A stretch of 64,000 nucleotides of DNA from Listeria fleischmannii subsp. fleischmannii LU2006-1 (GCF_000344175.1 NZ_ALWW01000001.1:1-64000); one strand, 5' to 3'. Shown: positions 1 to 9,138, numbered from the stretch's first letter. Numbers and translations: made by a program. The notes: generated from the letters alone by a model not told the origin.

Positions 1-87
1 TTTTGGCTTGTTTTAGGTATCGGTTTGTGGTTAGTTTATCTTATTTTTAAGTTTTCATTCCCCTCCTATTTTTTCGTCTGTTCGTAG
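1..87 (+). CDS. Possible C-terminal end of a membrane protein (cut by window start)
   Basis: Frame 1 is open from the first base to a TAG at 85-87. It encodes a hydrophobic, aromatic-rich stretch that looks like a last membrane helix. No start is visible and nothing identifies the family. It could equally be chance reading of AT-rich DNA. Confidence 0.25.
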   Translation, partial: FWLVLGIGLWLVYLIFKFSFPSYFFVCS

Positions 88-172
88 TTAGTTTATTTTT
101 TATGTCTCTTTCTTTTAACCTTATTTATTTCGATTATCATGACGGAACATAAAATTAAACAATAAAAATTTA

Positions 173-201
173 TTGATATTCGATAAAGGATATTGTATAC
201 T
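173..201 (+). promoter_or_regulatory. Sigma-A promoter of the DUF2975/XRE pair
   Basis: A -35 hexamer TTGATA (173-178) is followed after exactly 17 bases by TATACT (196-201), about 30 bases before the start at 234. A GATATT motif occurs twice inside it (174-179 and 189-194), which would suit an operator for the XRE protein encoded by the second gene. The operator role is inference. Confidence 0.5.
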
Positions 202-233
202 ACAAATAATTCTAAATTTGTGAGGTCTTATTT

Positions 234-713
234 ATGAAAAAAGAAACGCTATTTTTAAAAATTGCGATTTGCATTTTATGTATTCCCGTCATCTTACTCG
301 CCTTTATCGGTCTACCGCTTTTAATTCGTGAGGCACTTGATGCATTTCCTAAACAGCTTGCCTTAATTTACATTGCATTTGGCAGCATTTATTTAAGCGC
401 CATTCCTTTTTTTACAGTCGTATTCCAAGCTTTTAAATTATTATTATTAATCGATAAAAAAGAAGCATTTTCTAAATCTGCTGTTCATAAACTAATGATC
501 ATCAAGGTTTCTGCCTTTATTATTAGTGGTTTATATGTGCTTACATTGCCATTATTTTATATGGCAGCAGAGTATGATGATGCCCCGGGTGTCATCATTG
601 TTGGGCTAATTGTTATTTTTGCTGCATTTGTGGTGGCTATTTTCGCCGCTGTGCTCGAAAAACTGTTAGCTAATGCCATTCTAATTAAATCTGAAAACGA
701 CTTAACGATATGA
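234..713 (+). CDS. DUF2975 family membrane protein
   Basis: Integral membrane protein of 159 residues with four predicted helices (about 10-32, 45-68, 87-110 and 120-147). The length and helix pattern fit DUF2975, the family of B. subtilis YoaS. The start has a GAGG ribosome site ten bases upstream. The stop at 711-713 lies just before a small XRE regulator. In the families I know, DUF2975 proteins are encoded with such a YozG-type regulator, so the two probably form a regulatory pair. The biochemical role is unknown. Confidence 0.7.
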   Translation: MKKETLFLKIAICILCIPVILLAFIGLPLLIREALDAFPKQLALIYIAFGSIYLSAIPFFTVVFQAFKLLLLIDKKEAFSKSAVHKLMIIKVSAFIISGLYVLTLPLFYMAAEYDDAPGVIIVGLIVIFAAFVVAIFAAVLEKLLANAILIKSENDLTI

Positions 714-723
714 GGTGAACGAA

Positions 724-933
724 GTGGCAATTATTGTAAATGTAGATGTTATGCTCGCAAAACGTAAAATGTCCGTTACCGAACTATCTGAAAAAGTCGG
801 GATTACTATGGCCAACCTATCGATTTTAAAAAATGGGAAAGCAAAAGCCATTCGTTTTGGAACCTTAGAGGCGCTTTGCAAGGCGCTCGACTGCCAACCA
901 GGCGACATTTTAGAATACCGTAACGATTCTTAA
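724..933 (+). CDS. Small XRE-family transcriptional regulator (YozG-like)
   Basis: A 69-residue protein that is almost entirely one helix-turn-helix domain of the Cro/CI type; the motif VTELSEKVGITMANLSILK is at about residues 17-35. I chose the GTG at 724 rather than the in-frame GTG at 715, because AGGTG at 713-717 is then a ribosome site at normal distance. The product then starts with the usual VAIIVNVDVMLAKRK. It follows the DUF2975 gene by ten bases and is clearly cotranscribed. It probably represses its own operon. A strong bidirectional hairpin ends the unit. Confidence 0.8.
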   Translation: MAIIVNVDVMLAKRKMSVTELSEKVGITMANLSILKNGKAKAIRFGTLEALCKALDCQPGDILEYRNDS

Positions 934-939
934 AAACAC

Positions 940-980
940 GCAAACAAGCACACATCGTAATCACGATGTGTGCTTGTTTA
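940..980. terminator. Bidirectional terminator between XRE and Crp/Fnr genes
   Basis: A perfect stem of about 16 bases (CAAACAAGCACACATCG and its complement) with a short loop lies between the convergent ends of the XRE gene and the Crp/Fnr-like gene. It can serve both strands. Confidence 0.75.
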
Positions 981-981
981 C

Positions 982-1638
982 TTATAAAATAATATTTTCC
1001 TGAATGAGCGCTAAATTTCGAATCACAATATAACGTTCTTCTATATCAATCGCGCCGGCCGCTTTTAATTGTTGCAACATCCGATTCACACTACTCGCCG
1101 ATGTTACACCACAAAAACGAGCGATTTCTTCATTTGTAACAATAAAATCAATTTTATGCCCATTCTCTACTGGAACACCAAAAAGTTCATATAATGTATA
1201 TAAATGCGTGCAAACCGCACCTATTTTCCCATTCATAAGCATTTGTTGCATTCTTTTGATTGCTTTTAAAAGCCTCATTCGGTAATAATCTTTCACATGC
1301 GCTTGAAGTTCAGGCTTACTATTCACATCTTTCCAAAACTGCACCCGATCAATCTTATAAAGCACGGCCACTTCTGATTCCACGCGAATATTAAACGGCG
1401 CATTTGTAAACTGCGAATATTCGTCGCGAAGTAGCGAGACGATATCCAGGCGGTTTATATACTCCAAGTTAAACTCTCTACCATCTTTTGAAATTAAACT
1501 CGTCTTCACAATTCCCTCTTTTAAAATATAAACAAAAGAATCTTGTATCCCTTCATACGTCAAATATTTCTTTTTTTCCTTTGTAATTATTGAAAAAGCG
1601 TGTTGCTCGACATAATCACTCAAGGCCTCACTTTTCAT
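982..1638 (-). CDS. Crp/Fnr family transcriptional regulator
   Basis: A 218-residue regulator of the Crp/Fnr superfamily. Residues about 20-115 form a cyclic-nucleotide-binding-like beta barrel. The C-terminal winged helix carries a recognition motif from about residue 167 (TNEEIARFCGVTSASSVNRM). There is no N-terminal cysteine cluster as in Fnr, so it is probably not an Fe-S oxygen sensor. Listeria has many paralogues of this kind, PrfA among them. The gene is divergent from an MFS transporter, and the shared intergenic region holds two short palindromes, so local control of the transporter is likely. The inducer is unknown. Confidence 0.82.
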   Translation of the reverse strand: MKSEALSDYVEQHAFSIITKEKKKYLTYEGIQDSFVYILKEGIVKTSLISKDGREFNLEYINRLDIVSLLRDEYSQFTNAPFNIRVESEVAVLYKIDRVQFWKDVNSKPELQAHVKDYYRMRLLKAIKRMQQMLMNGKIGAVCTHLYTLYELFGVPVENGHKIDFIVTNEEIARFCGVTSASSVNRMLQQLKAAGAIDIEERYIVIRNLALIQENIIL

Positions 1639-1683
1639 CCTTTTTTACACCCCTTATTTAATAAGCACTTCTTATAGAATAAA

Positions 1684-1717
1684 ATGTTCCGAAACATAAT
1701 TCCTCAACATTTGTTGT
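1684..1717. promoter_or_regulatory. Two palindromes in the Crp/Fnr-MFS divergent promoter; one PrfA-box-like
   Basis: Seen: TCAACATTTGTTGT at 1704-1717 has perfect arms CAACA/TGTTG and differs from the PrfA-box consensus TTAACANNTGTTAA at three positions. ATGTT-CCGA-AACAT lies at 1684-1697. A possible -10, TATCAT (1739-1744), starts 21 bases after the first palindrome. That is close to the PrfA-box to -10 spacing in class II PrfA promoters. Inference: these are operators for the adjacent Crp/Fnr-like protein. Confidence 0.5.
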
Positions 1718-1826
1718 GTAAATTCGTTTTTATCTTATTATCATACCAAAATAAAATGTAGAAAAGCCAGACCTCACCTATACTATTCCCATACTTCTTT
1801 AAAATTTTAAAAACGAGGTGGCTTTT

Positions 1827-3026
1827 TTGAAAGAAAAACTGTTTAATAAAGGATTTATTAGCATTACACTAATTAATTTTATCGTATATTTAGTTTATTA
1901 CTTAATGATGGTGATTATCGCGGTCATCGCACAAGAAAACTTAGGCGCCTCACTCGGACAAGCCGGTTTCGCCTCTGGTATTTATATCATTGGCACATTG
2001 CTCGCGCGCCTCTATATGGGGAAAAAATTAGAACTTTTTGGGAGAAAACAAGTTTTGCGCTACGGGATTTCATTTTACTTTCTAACAACCATCGCCTATT
2101 TCTTCCTTCCCAATTTATTTGTTCTGTATCTCGTCCGCCTTTTAAATGGATTTTTTTACGGTATGACTTCAACTGCGACAAACGCCATTGTAACAGCCTA
2201 TATTCCTGAATCACGAAACGGCGAAGGAATTAATTATTACGGACTAAGTACCAGTCTCGCGGCCGCAATCGGTCCTTTTATCGGCATGATTTTACTTAAC
2301 ACAACAAACTTCCAAGTCATCATTGCCGTTTCCTCCGTTATCATTTTTTTAACAGCCATCACATGTTTCTTAGTGCCAGTAAAAAATCTACCGCTCTCAA
2401 CCAAACAAATCGTGCAATTAAAAAAATGGTCTCTGCATAGTTTTATTGAATATAAAGTGTTGTCCATTTCGTTTATCGCTTTTCTCATGGGACTCGCCTA
2501 TTCAAGTGTTTTAACCTTTCTATCTTCCTACGCGATTACTACCGATTTAGTCAAAGTAAGTTCCTACTTCTTTGTCGTGTATGCTCTCGTGATTACGGCA
2601 ACAAGACCGCTAACAGGACGCATTTTTGATGCCAAAGGAGAAAAATTTGTGATGTATCCTAGCTATATTTTCCTTGCCATTGGTTTATTTACGCTGAGCA
2701 TGGCAACAAACGGCATTGTCCTTCTTCTATCTGGTGCATTAATTGGGCTTGGTTATGGAACTTTCATGTCAAATGGGCAAGCAATTTGTCTGACGCTTTG
2801 TAGCACGCACCGAATTGGCGTCGGGCTCTCCACCTATTTTATTGGCCTTGATTTGGGCCTAGGTATTGGACCATATCTTCTCGGCGAAATTCACGCCATT
2901 TTATCTTTCCAAGGCCTATATATTGTCGCGGGTATCATTCCGATTCTTTGCATTATCTTATATACCATTTTAAATAAAGCGCATGCCGCAAAACCTACAT
3001 TTTCGAAAGAAGGCGTAAAAGAATGA
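1827..3026 (+). CDS. MFS transporter, 12 membrane helices
   Basis: Major facilitator superfamily protein of about 399 residues with twelve hydrophobic segments. The loop between helices 2 and 3 has the MFS-type sequence ARLYMGKKLELFGRK. It resembles drug/H+ antiporters and YfcJ/YhhS-type carriers; the substrate cannot be read from sequence. I prefer the TTG at 1827, preceded by GAGGTGG, over the in-frame GTG at 1818, which lies inside that ribosome site. It overlaps the next small gene by four bases (ATGA). It is divergent from the Crp/Fnr-like gene, which probably regulates it. Confidence 0.8.
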   Translation: MKEKLFNKGFISITLINFIVYLVYYLMMVIIAVIAQENLGASLGQAGFASGIYIIGTLLARLYMGKKLELFGRKQVLRYGISFYFLTTIAYFFLPNLFVLYLVRLLNGFFYGMTSTATNAIVTAYIPESRNGEGINYYGLSTSLAAAIGPFIGMILLNTTNFQVIIAVSSVIIFLTAITCFLVPVKNLPLSTKQIVQLKKWSLHSFIEYKVLSISFIAFLMGLAYSSVLTFLSSYAITTDLVKVSSYFFVVYALVITATRPLTGRIFDAKGEKFVMYPSYIFLAIGLFTLSMATNGIVLLLSGALIGLGYGTFMSNGQAICLTLCSTHRIGVGLSTYFIGLDLGLGIGPYLLGEIHAILSFQGLYIVAGIIPILCIILYTILNKAHAAKPTFSKEGVKE

Positions 3027-3262
3027 ACTTTGTTAAACATTTATTTGTAACCCCTAGAGGCTACATTATTGGACTAAAGGAGGGTGAATCTTCTAACCAC
3101 CTACGTGACGTTTATATCAACGACACCGTCCGAAAACAACTTGACCATTTCGACTCCCTCACACTACTTGAAAATCAAATTATTGGCTACAAAAAACTTT
3201 CAGATGAAGAAGAAAAACAATTGTTAGCCAGATGGCAAACTGAATATTTCACAACCTCATGA
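3023..3262 (+). CDS. Hypothetical 79-residue protein, translationally coupled to the MFS gene
   Basis: The start overlaps the MFS stop codon in an ATGA arrangement, so translation is coupled. The product is soluble and charged, with no membrane helix and an acidic C-terminal half. I do not recognise a family. Coupling suggests an accessory or regulatory role for the transporter, but nothing in the protein itself shows this. Confidence 0.6.
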   Translation: MNFVKHLFVTPRGYIIGLKEGESSNHLRDVYINDTVRKQLDHFDSLTLLENQIIGYKKLSDEEEKQLLARWQTEYFTTS

Positions 3263-3263
3263 A

Positions 3264-3296
3264 AAAAGCTAATTCTTAAAAAGAATTAGCTTAGCT
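3264..3296 (-). terminator. Terminator of the exopolysaccharide operon
   Basis: A stem AGCTAATTCTT / AAGAATTAGCT with a 3-base loop is followed on the minus strand by a run of six T. It lies just beyond the glycosyltransferase stop and can also face the convergent MFS operon. Confidence 0.75.
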
Positions 3297-3328
3297 ATAA
3301 GTAAACATATAAAGCGCAGAATGGATGT

Positions 3329-4441
3329 TTAACGGTGAAAATCGCTGTTTGCTTCCAGTCTGAGCTTTTTTGTTAGACGCGGAAGTAGTTCAATCATATT
3401 ATCTTGCACAATTTTTTCATCATAAGGGATAGCAGTATGTAAGGCATTTTGTCTTAGCTTTTGACGCTCTTCAAAACTAGTACGCTCAAATTGAATTAAT
3501 TTATGCGCAATCGTAGAAGGATTGCCAGCTTCCGTAAAATAACCATTTTGACCATCAATTAAATAGCCTTTAATGCCAGCAATTTCACTACCAATGACTG
3601 GTGTTCCGCATGCCATCGCTTCAAGCCCTACAAGACCTAAACTTTCTCCCTTTCTCCGGCTAGGAAAAAGGAGGACGTCCATTTCATTATAAAGCGCGAC
3701 TAACTCTTCTTGCGGCAACAGATCATAACATGTTACGCTCGCCTCAATGCCAAGCTCCTTAATCAGTGCTTCTTTTTGTTTATTTTCCTTACCACTGCCG
3801 ACCATAATTAGTTGAACCGAACCTGTTACCTCGCGTTTAAATTCCGCAAAACCGTAAAGGGCATCATCCCAGCCTTTATCAATATCAATTCGTCCTACGT
3901 ATCCTACGCACATCGAGTTATTATTCGGTCTTTTTTCCTTTGGTGCAAATAAATTTCGATTGACACCACCAGAGGGTGAAATTAAAATATTATCGGCTTT
4001 TAGGTTATAGCGTTTTACAACAACCTTTTTAAAATAATCAGAGGGAACTACAACATGATTAGCTTCTTTAAGAAGGCGCTCCACCCATTTTTGCAAACGT
4101 TTTTGAATGCTGGTCTCTGGAAATACATCGCTTCCGTGCAAATTCACAGTTAGATTAATGCGCGGATTTAAAAGTTTCGCAAACAAAATGGGCAGTGCGC
4201 TGTGAGAAGCATAATGCAAATATATGAGGTCATGTTGTTTAAAAAGTAAAGTTACTAAAATCTGCCAATAAAAATTAAGATAAGTCATCATTTTTTTGAA
4301 TCTACTTATCTCCTTTTTCATCGTAATAGTATCCACTGTTTTTGCAGCCTTTTCGAGAATGTGGATATGATTTTTCACAAAAATACCATATGAAGGGTAT
4401 TCTTTTGATGGGAACATGTTGGCGATGACAAGTATTTTCAT
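3329..4441 (-). CDS. Glycosyltransferase family 4 (exopolysaccharide synthesis)
   Basis: A 370-residue GT-B fold enzyme. The N-terminal half starts MKILVIANMFPSKEYPSYG. The C-terminal half has the GT4 signature EX7E (E266 and E274 in GESLGLVGLEAMACG), which binds the sugar nucleotide. It should be a retaining transferase adding a sugar to a lipid-linked repeat unit on the inner face of the membrane. It is the last gene of the operon and its start overlaps the flippase stop by four bases. It is the only glycosyltransferase visible in the cluster, and no priming enzyme is present, so others must be encoded elsewhere. Donor and acceptor are unknown. Confidence 0.85.
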   Translation of the reverse strand: MKILVIANMFPSKEYPSYGIFVKNHIHILEKAAKTVDTITMKKEISRFKKMMTYLNFYWQILVTLLFKQHDLIYLHYASHSALPILFAKLLNPRINLTVNLHGSDVFPETSIQKRLQKWVERLLKEANHVVVPSDYFKKVVVKRYNLKADNILISPSGGVNRNLFAPKEKRPNNNSMCVGYVGRIDIDKGWDDALYGFAEFKREVTGSVQLIMVGSGKENKQKEALIKELGIEASVTCYDLLPQEELVALYNEMDVLLFPSRRKGESLGLVGLEAMACGTPVIGSEIAGIKGYLIDGQNGYFTEAGNPSTIAHKLIQFERTSFEERQKLRQNALHTAIPYDEKIVQDNMIELLPRLTKKLRLEANSDFHR

Positions 4442-5878
4442 ATCTCCATTCCTTTCTCTTGTGAAGCAGTTTGATGCCTTTTTTCGCGAAAAGCACGATA
4501 AGCGGTTAACATTGTGGGAATATAAATGAGGATAATACCGCCCATCAACACCAAATTAATGAGTGTAATAAGCCAAACAGAATGAATTAAAATATTAAGC
4601 GTTGCCCCTACAAAAAGAAAAGAAGTGGTAATCAAATGTCTTTTAACCGAAAAACCTTTCCAAATTTTCATGGAAAAGTAGGTTCTCGCTAAAAAGAAAG
4701 CGATATAGGCGCAACCTGTCGCAATAGAAGCTCCAATAGCCCCGTATATAGGTACAAGAAGCAAATTAAGCCCTACAGAAACCGCTAAAGCAATAATCGA
4801 AACGAGAATATTAAGCCAACTTTTCTTTAAAAAAAACGATACCTAGATTAGTTGTTTCACTAACTGTCATCATTAGCGGATAAAAACATAGAAACGGGAA
4901 AATATATTGCGCTTCTCTATATTCAGGCGATAAAATCATAATAATAACCCCTTTAAACAGAAGTAGCCCTGTGAATAAAAGCGCTATTAAAAACATAATG
5001 CTATCGCTCACTATTTTAAAATAGCGCATTGGTTTTTGTTTTTTATACCATTCATACGCGGTCGGCACCCAAAAATTCGAAAAGGTTATCTGAAGAATCA
5101 GTAACGCGCTAGCAATTTTAAACGCCGCTGTATAGAGGCCTAGTTGCTCAAAGTCACAAAAATAGCGAATAAATAATTTATCAATAATCACGAATAAACT
5201 ATAAATTACGGTAGCCACAACTACAGGCAAGCCAAAACTGGCTAACTTTGGTAATAACGTCCGGTCTATATGGAATAAATTAAATCGGAGTAAGCGATAA
5301 TTTTTAAGAATAAGGATGCTATCTCCAATAATTTGTCCAATAATCGTGGCATAAACGACGGTTATAAAAGTATCCGAAAACGCCAGTAAAAATACAACGG
5401 TGCATAGTAAAATCATAAATTTAATCAAAATATTAAATATCGAGAACTCAAGCGCTTTATTTTGCATCCGAATATGCAAAAAGATAAATCGTTCAAAAAT
5501 TAAAAATAGCGTTGAAAATGCAATCAAGTAAACTGCCTGATAATATACCTCACTATCAAATAAAAATAGGGAGAGCGGCTTAGCAAACAGACACATACAT
5601 GTGATAACAAAAACTGAAAAGACTAGTGGGACAAAAATAGCCGTTTGAAATAGCTTGTTTTTATCCGTATAATCATAAAATTCTCGAGCGAACGCCTGAT
5701 CAAACCCAAGATAAATCACACAGATTATTAATGTTTGAGCAAGCATAAACATACTTGTTTTCCCGTATTCCGTTGGCGAAATAAAATAGGTCACAACCGG
5801 GATGGTTAGTAAATTCAAAACGGCGGAGCCTAATGAGCCAATCGCAAATTGCATTAGTCGTTTAATGAGAGTTTTCAT
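4438..5878 (-). pseudogene. Polysaccharide flippase (Wzx/MATE-like), frameshifted
   Basis: Two halves of one polytopic protein in different frames. The N-terminal 355 residues (from ATG at 5878) end in ...GIVFFKEKLA. The C-terminal part, with YGAIGASIATGCAY, continues in another frame to 4438. Removing one base from the run of eight A (T on the coding strand) at 4829-4836 restores the frame and gives GIVFLKKSWLN, normal for this family. The restored protein has about 12-14 helices and would move lipid-linked repeat units across the membrane. The start overlaps the polymerase gene by 17 bases. The tract may be a base-calling error or a phase-variable switch. Confidence 0.8.
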
Positions 5879-7121
5879 TTTTTTCACGCAAACTTTCTTT
5901 TTGGATAAATAGACCACCGCAAATTAAACCAAATAACGTGGAGGACAAGGCTGAAAATAAAACGTGCCCTGCAACTGTGCCGTATAAAATGAGGACGAAA
6001 AATAAAACACTATAGATAGTTCGTTTCTTACAAGCTTTTACAGATAAATAAAGAAGTAAAGTCAATGTCATGAGTAAACCAACAACGCCTAAAGAAAAAA
6101 GAACATCTAAAAAATCCATTTCGACCAGGTCCCCGCCTTTCCAGTCTGCAATACGCGTGTTAAAACCAAATCCGATTAGCCGTAATAAGTCATTTCCTGT
6201 ATCCGTATAGTAAGAAAAGGCAATTTCCAGAAAATTACTACGTGAACTCGTAAAAAAGCGAAGAAGATCATTATTATACAGCCCGTAAAAATAATTTAGG
6301 CGCAAAATTAATCCAGCTAAGACGCTTAAAATAAAGAAGCGACCTTTTATGTAAATGATACTTACAATAAGAGCAATAAGTATCCCTGTTATCAATTTAA
6401 TAGTCACACCAATATCTTTTTGAAAGAAAAAGAAACGAATAAACAAAATCAGTGTCACAATTACACCGTATATAATTCCTGTTTTTGTCCCTAAAAGTAA
6501 CAATCCAAGCAAGTTACCTAAATATAAAAGGCAGATGGATAGTAAAGGAAGAAACGACATTTGGCGCATTTTTTTAAATAAATACCATCCTGTAAATGTC
6601 GCAGATGCAATAAAGCTTAGCGTCGTATCATTATTTGCAAAAAAGAAAGCTTTATAACCTGCATCCGAACCCGCATACGTTTGATTCCCAACACCAAAGA
6701 TAAATGGAATTAATAAACCTAACGTAAATAACGTACTAATGGTTAAAAAGATTTTTTCATATTGGCTTTCTTTAAATTGGTCCGCGCGTTGATAAACATA
6801 ATACGGAATAAGCACCCATAGGAAAAACTTAACCATGTTCGTCAAATCATAATAAAATGCAGTTGCCTCGTTTTGAAGTACTATCGTTTGGACAAACAGT
6901 GTAATAAGTCCGCAAAACAAAAACATGGATGTTAAAATCGTATATAAGTCTTTCTTAAAGCCTTTCTTTAATATTTGAAACACTAAAAAGGCAATACAGA
7001 TCAAACGATAAAACACACCAATGGGCAGGTTTATTCCTTCAGTCAGAACAAAACCATACACTGTATCAATGAAAGGAAAAATCGAAAATAACACCATGAA
7101 AATTTTTGTTTCTTTTAGCAA
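5862..7121 (-). CDS. O-antigen ligase/polymerase-like membrane protein (Wzy-type)
   Basis: A 419-residue protein with about ten to twelve hydrophobic segments and one long extracytoplasmic loop (about residues 260-340), the layout of Wzy/WaaL proteins. By context, between acyltransferase and flippase genes, it is the likely polymerase of the exopolysaccharide repeat unit at the outer face of the membrane. Family sequence conservation is low, so the call rests on topology and neighbours. It is intact, unlike the genes around it. Confidence 0.75.
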   Translation of the reverse strand: MLKETKIFMVLFSIFPFIDTVYGFVLTEGINLPIGVFYRLICIAFLVFQILKKGFKKDLYTILTSMFLFCGLITLFVQTIVLQNEATAFYYDLTNMVKFFLWVLIPYYVYQRADQFKESQYEKIFLTISTLFTLGLLIPFIFGVGNQTYAGSDAGYKAFFFANNDTTLSFIASATFTGWYLFKKMRQMSFLPLLSICLLYLGNLLGLLLLGTKTGIIYGVIVTLILFIRFFFFQKDIGVTIKLITGILIALIVSIIYIKGRFFILSVLAGLILRLNYFYGLYNNDLLRFFTSSRSNFLEIAFSYYTDTGNDLLRLIGFGFNTRIADWKGGDLVEMDFLDVLFSLGVVGLLMTLTLLLYLSVKACKKRTIYSVLFFVLILYGTVAGHVLFSALSSTLFGLICGGLFIQKESLREKNENSH

Positions 7122-7129
7122 AATTATCC

Positions 7130-7645
7130 TTACCTCTCTTGTTTAATCACTCTTGCTGGAATTCCTCCAATAACACTATAGGGTGGATATTTTTTGGCCG
7201 CAGGGACAACAGCACCTGCTGCTACAACGCATCCATCAGGAATTTCTGCTCCTGCTAAAATGGTCACTCGTGTTCCAATCCAAACATCATCACCTATTGT
7301 GACTTTCTTTTGGATAGTTCCTGTGTCTAAAATTTTCTTCTTTCCTTCAATAAAATGTGTATCCGTTAAAATGACAACATCCGGGGCGATTAAAACATCA
7401 TCGCCAATATAAACGGGAGCTGTAGCAATAATCCGCGCATTATCACCGATAGAGGATCTGCTACCAATATAAATATTTTTAGTAAACCTTAGTTTTAATT
7501 TAGGACGTAAATTACTATTTAATTCACATTTTCCAAACATGGACTGGGCTACTCGGTTTTTCATAGCTCGTAGTCCCCTTCCAAAAGCCATTCGATTGGG
7601 CATTGGAAAAATATTTAATACCGAAAAAATTATTTTAGCAAACAT
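7130..7645 (-). CDS. Left-handed beta-helix acyltransferase
   Basis: A 171-residue transferase with hexapeptide repeats, for example IGDNARI, IGDDVLI, IGDDVWIGTRVTIL and GAVVPAAKKYPPYSVIGGIPAR, the ending typical of CatB/WcaF-type O-acetyltransferases. The probable catalytic histidine is in DTHFI. It should acetylate a sugar of the exopolysaccharide using acetyl-CoA. It lies between the kinase and polymerase genes on the same strand, nine bases from the latter. Confidence 0.82.
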   Translation of the reverse strand: MFAKIIFSVLNIFPMPNRMAFGRGLRAMKNRVAQSMFGKCELNSNLRPKLKLRFTKNIYIGSRSSIGDNARIIATAPVYIGDDVLIAPDVVILTDTHFIEGKKKILDTGTIQKKVTIGDDVWIGTRVTILAGAEIPDGCVVAAGAVVPAAKKYPPYSVIGGIPARVIKQER

Positions 7646-7718
7646 TGTTTCCCTACCTTCCTAACTGTCTTTTATGAACGTCTGCCTTTTAAAAAAACGT
7701 ACGATGCTCATCTCTTTT

Positions 7719-8393
7719 TTAGGAATAATCATAATAATTATCCAAACGATTCTTCACACAATTTAAAACGGTTCCAATGATTGGAACATTTGTCTTACGC
7801 AATTGATCAACTGCAATTTTAGTCCGATCTTTTAACGATTTTTCACTTCGTAATACAACAACCGTTCCGTCCACATATGGCGTTAGGACAAGTGCATCAG
7901 AAGAAGCTAAAATCGGTGGTGTATCAATGATGATTTGGTCAAACTCTTGACTAAATTGTTGCATGAGTTTCTCCATTTTTTTAGATATAAGTAGTTCATT
8001 AGGGTTTGGAGGAACTGTTCCGCTAGTTAGAACAACGAGGTTATCAATTTCGGTTTGACGAAAAACCTCACTTCGCTCCATATCTCCTGTTAATAAATTA
8101 GATAGCCCTACGTTAACACGGATATCAAATGTTCGATGTACGGTTGGTTTCCTCATATCTGCATCAATTAAAAGCGTTCTGTTACCTTGTTTTGCATAGC
8201 AAACCGCTAAATTAGCTGAAATAGTAGATTTTCCATTATTTGGTTCTGGCGATGTAATCATGATAGATTGATACTTTGTGTCTACAGAAGAAAAATGAAT
8301 ACCGGTTCGAAGTGTTTTAAACTGTTCTGAAATAGGGCCATTTGGATTAACGATGGTAATTAAATTTCTCCCTCTAGTGATTTGTTCACTCAT
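7719..8393 (-). CDS. CpsD/CapB-type tyrosine autokinase (BY-kinase)
   Basis: A cytoplasmic BY-kinase with Walker A (SPEPNNGKST), Walker A' (TLLIDADMRKPT) and Walker B (IIIDTPP) motifs, ending in a small tyrosine cluster (NYYDYS) that would be autophosphorylated. It works with the Wzz-type membrane partner encoded just upstream, whose cytoplasmic end activates it, to set polymer length and export. I prefer the ATG at 8393, six bases after GGGGAAG, over the ATG at 8399 that touches it. No CpsB phosphatase gene is present. Confidence 0.87.
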   Translation of the reverse strand: MSEQITRGRNLITIVNPNGPISEQFKTLRTGIHFSSVDTKYQSIMITSPEPNNGKSTISANLAVCYAKQGNRTLLIDADMRKPTVHRTFDIRVNVGLSNLLTGDMERSEVFRQTEIDNLVVLTSGTVPPNPNELLISKKMEKLMQQFSQEFDQIIIDTPPILASSDALVLTPYVDGTVVVLRSEKSLKDRTKIAVDQLRKTNVPIIGTVLNCVKNRLDNYYDYS

Positions 8394-8395
8394 AA

Positions 8396-9128
8396 TCATC
8401 TTCCCCGCTTTCTTCGACTACCGCTTCGTTTATTTTTAGTAAATACTGATTCCTCTTTGATTTCACTAATAATAGTGAGCACTGGAAGATTTAAAAGCGC
8501 CTCTACATCATCCGCAGTTTTAATCGAATTATCAAGCAGGTGACGAATAAACATAATAATGATGCCGATAATTACGCCTAAAGCTGCTGCTACCATAAGA
8601 AGTAGACCTTTGCTTGGCTTAACAGCTGGTGCGTCTTTATCAAACGTTGCCTTTGCTAATATATAAACATTATCTATTTGCATAATTTTAGGAATTTCAC
8701 CTTTAAAAGATTGAACTATACTATTTGCAATGGTGACAATTTCTTTTGGATCTTCACCTTCTACTGAAATTGTAATCACTTGCGAATCTGATGTACTATT
8801 TATCTTAATCATATCTGTTAACTCTTTAACAGTATATTTATTGTTTATTTTTTTTGATACTTGCTCTAATAAACCAGGACTTTTCATAATCGATGCATAT
8901 GTATTAACAAGCTGTAAGTTAGCCTGAACATCTTGAGATTTCATTTGCGCGTTTTCAGGTACTGACTGATTAATCAAAACTTCTGTTGAACTTCTATAAA
9001 TAGATGTTGAAAAAAAAGTAAATATAAATGAGCATCAGTAAGATTGAAATACCTGTACTTGCAATGAGAACCCACTTGTTTTTTTGTATAAGATTTCTTA
9101 GTTGTTTAAGATTTAAACTTTCTTCCAT
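8396..9128 (-). pseudogene. Wzz/CapA-type chain-length determinant, frameshifted
   Basis: The start is ATG at 9128 behind a strong GGAGGG site. About 44 residues, including the first membrane helix, are read before a stop. The rest (from about 8985 on: ...RSSTEVLINQSVPENAQ..., with a second helix PSKGLLLMVAAALGVIIGI and a basic tail) continues in another frame. Removing one base from the run of eight A at 9010-9017 restores a single protein of about 243 residues with two membrane helices flanking an extracellular domain, the standard Wzz/YveK layout. It is the first gene of the operon and the partner of the BY-kinase. Base-calling error and phase variation are both possible. Confidence 0.82.
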
Positions 9129-9138
9129 CGTACCCTCC

